Below, one piece after another: positions 61,264 to 64,000 of a stretch of DNA of 64,000 bases. Made by a program: the position numbers and the translations under genes. Source of the stretch: Streptomyces sp. NBC_00576 (lineage in GTDB: Bacteria; Actinomycetota; Actinomycetes; Streptomycetales; Streptomycetaceae); contig NZ_CP107780.1 in the NCBI RefSeq assembly GCF_036345175.1, positions 2,294,001 through 2,358,000 on the forward strand. Reading direction: 5' to 3'. The notes under the pieces were generated by a model. That model made no database searches. It saw only the letters and a list, made by a program, of their open reading frames with translations, and was not told the DNA's origin. The stretch's first letter is position 1; each line of letters begins with the position of its first letter.

Positions 61264-62619
61264 ATGCAGCAGCAACAACAGCGACAGCAGCGACCGGGGC
61301 GACTGGGTACGGGCATCGGGTGGCGGCCGGAGATCGCGGACGCCGTGGAGGCCATGCCGGGCATCGACTGGGTCGAGGCCGTGGCCGAGAACCTCTGCCC
61401 GGGGCATCTCCCCGAGTCGCTGCTGCGGCTGCGCGAGCGCGGGGTGACCGTGGTCCCGCACGGTGTCTCCCTGGGCCTGGGCGGCGCGGACCGGCCCGCC
61501 GAGGACCGGCTCACCGCGCTCGCCGAGCGGGCCGAGGCGCTGGACTCGCCCCTGGTCACCGAGCACATCGCGTTCGTCCGGGCAGGCGGTCCACTGACCG
61601 CGTCGCCGCTGCTGGAGGCCGGACACCTGCTGCCGGTGCCCCGCACCCGGGACGCGCTCGACGTGCTGTGCGAGAACGTCCGCATCGCGCAGGCGTCGCT
61701 GCCGGTGCCGCTCGCCGTCGAGAACATCGCCGCGCTCATCGCCTGGCCGGGCGATGAGCTGACCGAGGGCCAGTTCCTGTACGAACTGGCGGACCGGACC
61801 GGCGTACGTCTCCTCGTCGATGTCGCCAACCTGCACACGAACCACGTCAACCGGGGCGAGGATCCGGCGAAGGCCCTCGCCGAGCTGCCCGTCGAGGCCA
61901 TCGCGTACGTCCATGTCGCGGGCGGCTTCGAGCGGGACGGCGTCTGGCACGACAGCCACGCCCACCCGGTCCCGGACGCCGTTCTCCACATCCTCACGGA
62001 CCTCGCCTCCCGGGTCACCCCGCCCGGCGTTCTGCTGGAAAGGGACGACAACTTCCCCGAGGCGGGCGAGCTGGAGCGGGAGTTGGGCGCGATCCGGGGT
62101 GCGTTGGCGCGGGCCGCGACTCCGGAGCCGGGCGAAGCGCCCACCATCGGCGACGCGGTCGACCCGCCCGACACCTCCGCGTCCGCGTCCGCCCGTCAGC
62201 GCGTCGCCCTCGCGCAGGCCGCGCTGCTCTCCGCGCTCGTCGCGGGGACGCCCGCGCCGGAGGGATTCGACCGGGCGCGGCTCGCGGTGCAGTCACGGGC
62301 GCTCGGGGCGAAGCGGGCCGAGGTCGTGGCGAAGGTCGCGCCGGAGCTGCCCGAGATCCTCGGGGCGGAATACCGGCCCGCCTTCCTCGCGTACGCGCAC
62401 GGGCACCCCATGTCCGACGGCTACCGGCACGACGCGCTGGACTTCGCCGCGCATCTGCTGCTCGGCGGGCAACCCAAGTCCCCCGAGACCCCCGAGGACA
62501 CAGAGCGCCTGCGGCGGCTGCGCGAGTGGTGGCTGGACCGCTCGGGCCCGGCCCCGCGCTCCCAGCACCCCACGGCCCGGCTGGCCCGGGCCACCCGCCG
62601 CGTGCTCCTGCGCCGCTGA
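61264..62619 (+). CDS. DUF692 MNIO-family oxidase fused to DUF2063-like domain
   Basis: 451 aa from ATG 61264. Residues about 12-280 are DUF692, the multinuclear non-heme iron oxidase family (MbnB, TglH, BufB): GTGIGWRPEIADAVEAMPGI, WVEAVAENLCPGHLPES, VPHGVSLGLGG, VTEHIAFVRAGGP, LAVENIAALIAW, LVDVANLHTNHVN, VHVAGGFERDGVW, DSHAHPVPDAV, LLERDDNFPEAGELERELG; these hold the His/Asp/Glu iron ligands. Residues about 295-420 (LAQAALLSALVAGTPAPEGF, LPEILGAEYRPAFLAYAHGH, YRHDALDFAAHLLLGG) resemble the N-terminal DUF2063 domain of HvfC/BufC partner proteins, here fused. MNIO enzymes install oxidative modifications on Cys, Asp or Asn of ribosomal peptides. Starts MQQQQQRQQR; 109 bp after a DUF4142 gene. 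Confidence 0.9.
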   Translation: MQQQQQRQQRPGRLGTGIGWRPEIADAVEAMPGIDWVEAVAENLCPGHLPESLLRLRERGVTVVPHGVSLGLGGADRPAEDRLTALAERAEALDSPLVTEHIAFVRAGGPLTASPLLEAGHLLPVPRTRDALDVLCENVRIAQASLPVPLAVENIAALIAWPGDELTEGQFLYELADRTGVRLLVDVANLHTNHVNRGEDPAKALAELPVEAIAYVHVAGGFERDGVWHDSHAHPVPDAVLHILTDLASRVTPPGVLLERDDNFPEAGELERELGAIRGALARAATPEPGEAPTIGDAVDPPDTSASASARQRVALAQAALLSALVAGTPAPEGFDRARLAVQSRALGAKRAEVVAKVAPELPEILGAEYRPAFLAYAHGHPMSDGYRHDALDFAAHLLLGGQPKSPETPEDTERLRRLREWWLDRSGPAPRSQHPTARLARATRRVLLRR

Positions 62620-62938
62620 CGCGCCGGGGCACCGAGCGACGAACGTCACTCCCCCCGCGTACTCCGCCCCACCTGCCCCACCGGACGGGGCACCTCCGCC
62701 TCAACCCGCGCAAACTGTGCGGGGGTTAACAGTGCCACCCAATACAGCGCACTTCGCCGTCGCCTTTGTCGGCGTTTCGTGAGGTATGCACAGGGGTCGC
62801 GCTCCCTCATCCGGCGCCCGCCCCCTCCCCCGCGGTCACCTCCTCCCATACCGCAGTTGGCGTAGGACCCGCAGTACGATGCCAACTCCGTGCCCGAAGC
62901 GCATTAGCGTGCGGTGCCGCAACAGGAGGCAAGGCACC
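62620..62938. other. Intergenic region with inverted repeat
   Basis: 319 bp, no gene seen. Includes arms AGTTGGC (62855-62861) and GCCAACT (62881-62887) upstream of the third DUF4142 gene; the GTTGG/CCAAC core is the same as in the leader elements of copies 1 and 2, but inverted and wider spaced. Confidence 0.45.
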
Positions 62939-63751
62939 ATGCGATCCATCCAACGTTCCGGTCTCGGCGGCACCGGGCTCATCGTCGCGGGGCTGGCGGC
63001 GACCCTCGTAGCACTGATTTTTCCTGTCTGGTCGTACACGGACCGTTCCGGAACCGGTGTGGACGTGCTCAACGCGCAGACCGTGTCGACACAGTTCGGT
63101 CCGTTGTCGGCGCTCGACCGCGAGTTCCTCACCAAGGTCCGGCTGGCCGGGCTGTGGGAACTGCCCGCCGGCCAGCAGGCCCAGGAACGCGGCACCACCG
63201 AGGCCGTACGGATCGCGGGCCGGCATCTGATCGCAGGGCACACGTTCCTCGACGAACGGGTCCGGGACGTCGCCTCGCGGCTCCGGTTCGAGCTGCCCAA
63301 CCAGCCGAGTGAGCAGCAGCGCGAGTGGCTCAGCACGATGGACGCGGCCCAGGGCGAGGACTTCGACCGTGAGTTCGCCAACCTGCTGCGCATGGCGCAC
63401 GGCAAGGTATTCTCCGTCGTCGCGCAGGTCCGTGCGAGCACCCGCAACTCCCTGGTCCGCACCCTCGCCGACGACGCGAACACGACCGTGCTCGACCACA
63501 TCCAGGTCCTGGAGGCCACGGGGTACGTCGACTTCGACGCCCTCGCGAGCGACATGGCCGCCGCGAGCACCCCGCCGCTCACCAACTCCCCGGCCCCACC
63601 CGGCCCGACGCCCGCCCCCGCGTCGGCCGTGCCGGTGACGCCCTCGCCGGTCACGACCTATCCGCTGCCGCCGCCCGCGACCAGCCCGCCATCGGCCGCT
63701 GCGAAGCGCACCGAGCCCACCGAGCCCGCGGAGCCGTCCGAAGCAGCCTGA
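62939..63751 (+). CDS. DUF4142 protein, copy 3
   Basis: 270 aa from ATG 62939 with AGGAGG upstream. N-terminal anchor (TGLIVAGLAATLVALIFPVW SYTDRSG), DUF4142 core (VRLAGLWELPAGQQAQERGT, GRHLIAGHTFLDERVRD, FANLLRMAHGKVFSVVAQV, DANTTVLDHIQVLEATGYV), then a Pro/Thr/Ala tail (about 205-270). More diverged than copies 1 and 2. Lies between the DUF692 and TIGR04222 genes. Confidence 0.86.
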   Translation: MRSIQRSGLGGTGLIVAGLAATLVALIFPVWSYTDRSGTGVDVLNAQTVSTQFGPLSALDREFLTKVRLAGLWELPAGQQAQERGTTEAVRIAGRHLIAGHTFLDERVRDVASRLRFELPNQPSEQQREWLSTMDAAQGEDFDREFANLLRMAHGKVFSVVAQVRASTRNSLVRTLADDANTTVLDHIQVLEATGYVDFDALASDMAAASTPPLTNSPAPPGPTPAPASAVPVTPSPVTTYPLPPPATSPPSAAAKRTEPTEPAEPSEAA

Positions 63752-63845
63752 TCCGGCCACCGCCCATACGGCACGTACCGGCCATACCTCGTCCATATCC
63801 TGAAAGCCCATGGCGTTCCTGGCACCCTTCGCATAGAACAACGGC

Positions 63846-64000
63846 ATGTTCTGGTCCTTCCTCCTGCTGCTGGCCTGGATCGCCGCCGGTACGGCGTGCA
63901 CCCGGCTGTGTCTGGCCGCCGTACACGCGGCTGCCGCCGATCCGGACGCGGGCCCCGGCGGACGCGGGCGCGACCTGACGCTGTACGAGGCCGCGTTCCT
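63846..64000 (+). CDS. TIGR04222-domain membrane protein, N-terminal fragment
   Basis: 51 codons are visible before the window ends. Starts with a membrane helix (MFWSFLLLLAWIAAGTACTR) and ends RDLTLYEAAFL, the conserved start of the TIGR04222 domain. Family members have an N-terminal membrane part and a low-complexity Gly/Cys-rich C-terminus; that tail is outside the window, so it must be checked. In my memory TIGR04222 genes sit beside DUF692 genes in Streptomyces. No clear ribosome site; the frame fits. Confidence 0.7.
   Translation, partial: MFWSFLLLLAWIAAGTACTRLCLAAVHAAAADPDAGPGGRGRDLTLYEAAF

Noticed and set aside
1..64000. Mobile elements, prophage, tRNA or rRNA genes
   Set aside because: I looked for transposases, integrases, phage structural genes, terminal repeats and cloverleaf-like sequences and saw none I could support.

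Overview
The window is chromosomal DNA from a high-GC actinomycete, almost certainly a Streptomyces. Evidence: strong third-position G/C bias; a full bifunctional geosmin synthase; an AfsA/ScbR-type gamma-butyrolactone (GBL) locus; a conservon (CvnA-D); a WhiJ/BldB-type XRE-DUF397-ATPase cluster; DUF6230/DUF6114 genes; and rare in-frame TTA (bldA) codons in a few regulatory or accessory genes. I see no rRNA, tRNA, CRISPR array, prophage or insertion sequence.

Layout. 1-2.7 kb: end of a metallophosphoesterase, a membrane PDZ protein and an unknown protein with an NDG repeat. 2.7-6.3 kb: geosmin synthase and a DUF89 protein. 6.3-9.7 kb: GBL signalling locus (ScbR-like receptor, AfsA-like synthase, divergent second receptor homologue, NmrA-type oxidoreductase) with two ARE-like operators. 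9.9-18.5 kb: secreted and envelope proteins (S8 protease with P domain, AA10 LPMO with membrane anchor, a secreted unknown, DUF6230/DUF6114, peptidase E, TatA, LCP protein). 18.5-19.4 kb: shattered remnant of an MgtA-type P-type ATPase beside an ArsR regulator. 19.4-26.2 kb: sugar operon (MFS transporter, two GH35 enzymes) followed by a LacI repressor, with a perfect operator palindrome upstream. 26.3-30.1 kb: anti-sigma-like ATPase, XRE, DUF397 and DUF574 methyltransferase cluster. 30.5-35.7 kb: orphan sugar-binding lipoprotein and a conservon. 35.7-36.9 kb: decayed segment with a chimeric glycosyltransferase relic and a broken M20 peptidase. 37.2-43.8 kb: LacI (with a TTA codon), CUT1 sugar importer without its own ATPase, and GH42 beta-galactosidase. 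44-49.4 kb: housekeeping genes (msrB, murC, RibD-like reductase, zapE). 49.5-57 kb: carbonic anhydrase/SulP pair, slipin, PhoX-type phosphatase, Ser/Thr kinase, PPK2. 57.1-59.5 kb: ABC exporter and PTH2. 59.6-64 kb: three DUF4142 paralogues interleaved with a DUF692 (MNIO) enzyme that carries a DUF2063-like C-terminal domain, ending in the start of a TIGR04222 membrane protein.

How they fit together. The window holds two independent LacI-controlled galactoside systems, one taking sugar through an MFS carrier to two GH35 enzymes and one through an ABC importer to GH42. It also holds a bldA-linked GBL circuit. The best candidate for an undescribed system is the right edge: an MNIO oxidase fused to a putative partner domain, next to a TIGR04222 protein (a family with low-complexity, often Cys-containing tails, so a plausible substrate) and three secreted or anchored DUF4142 proteins, two of which share a near-identical leader sequence.
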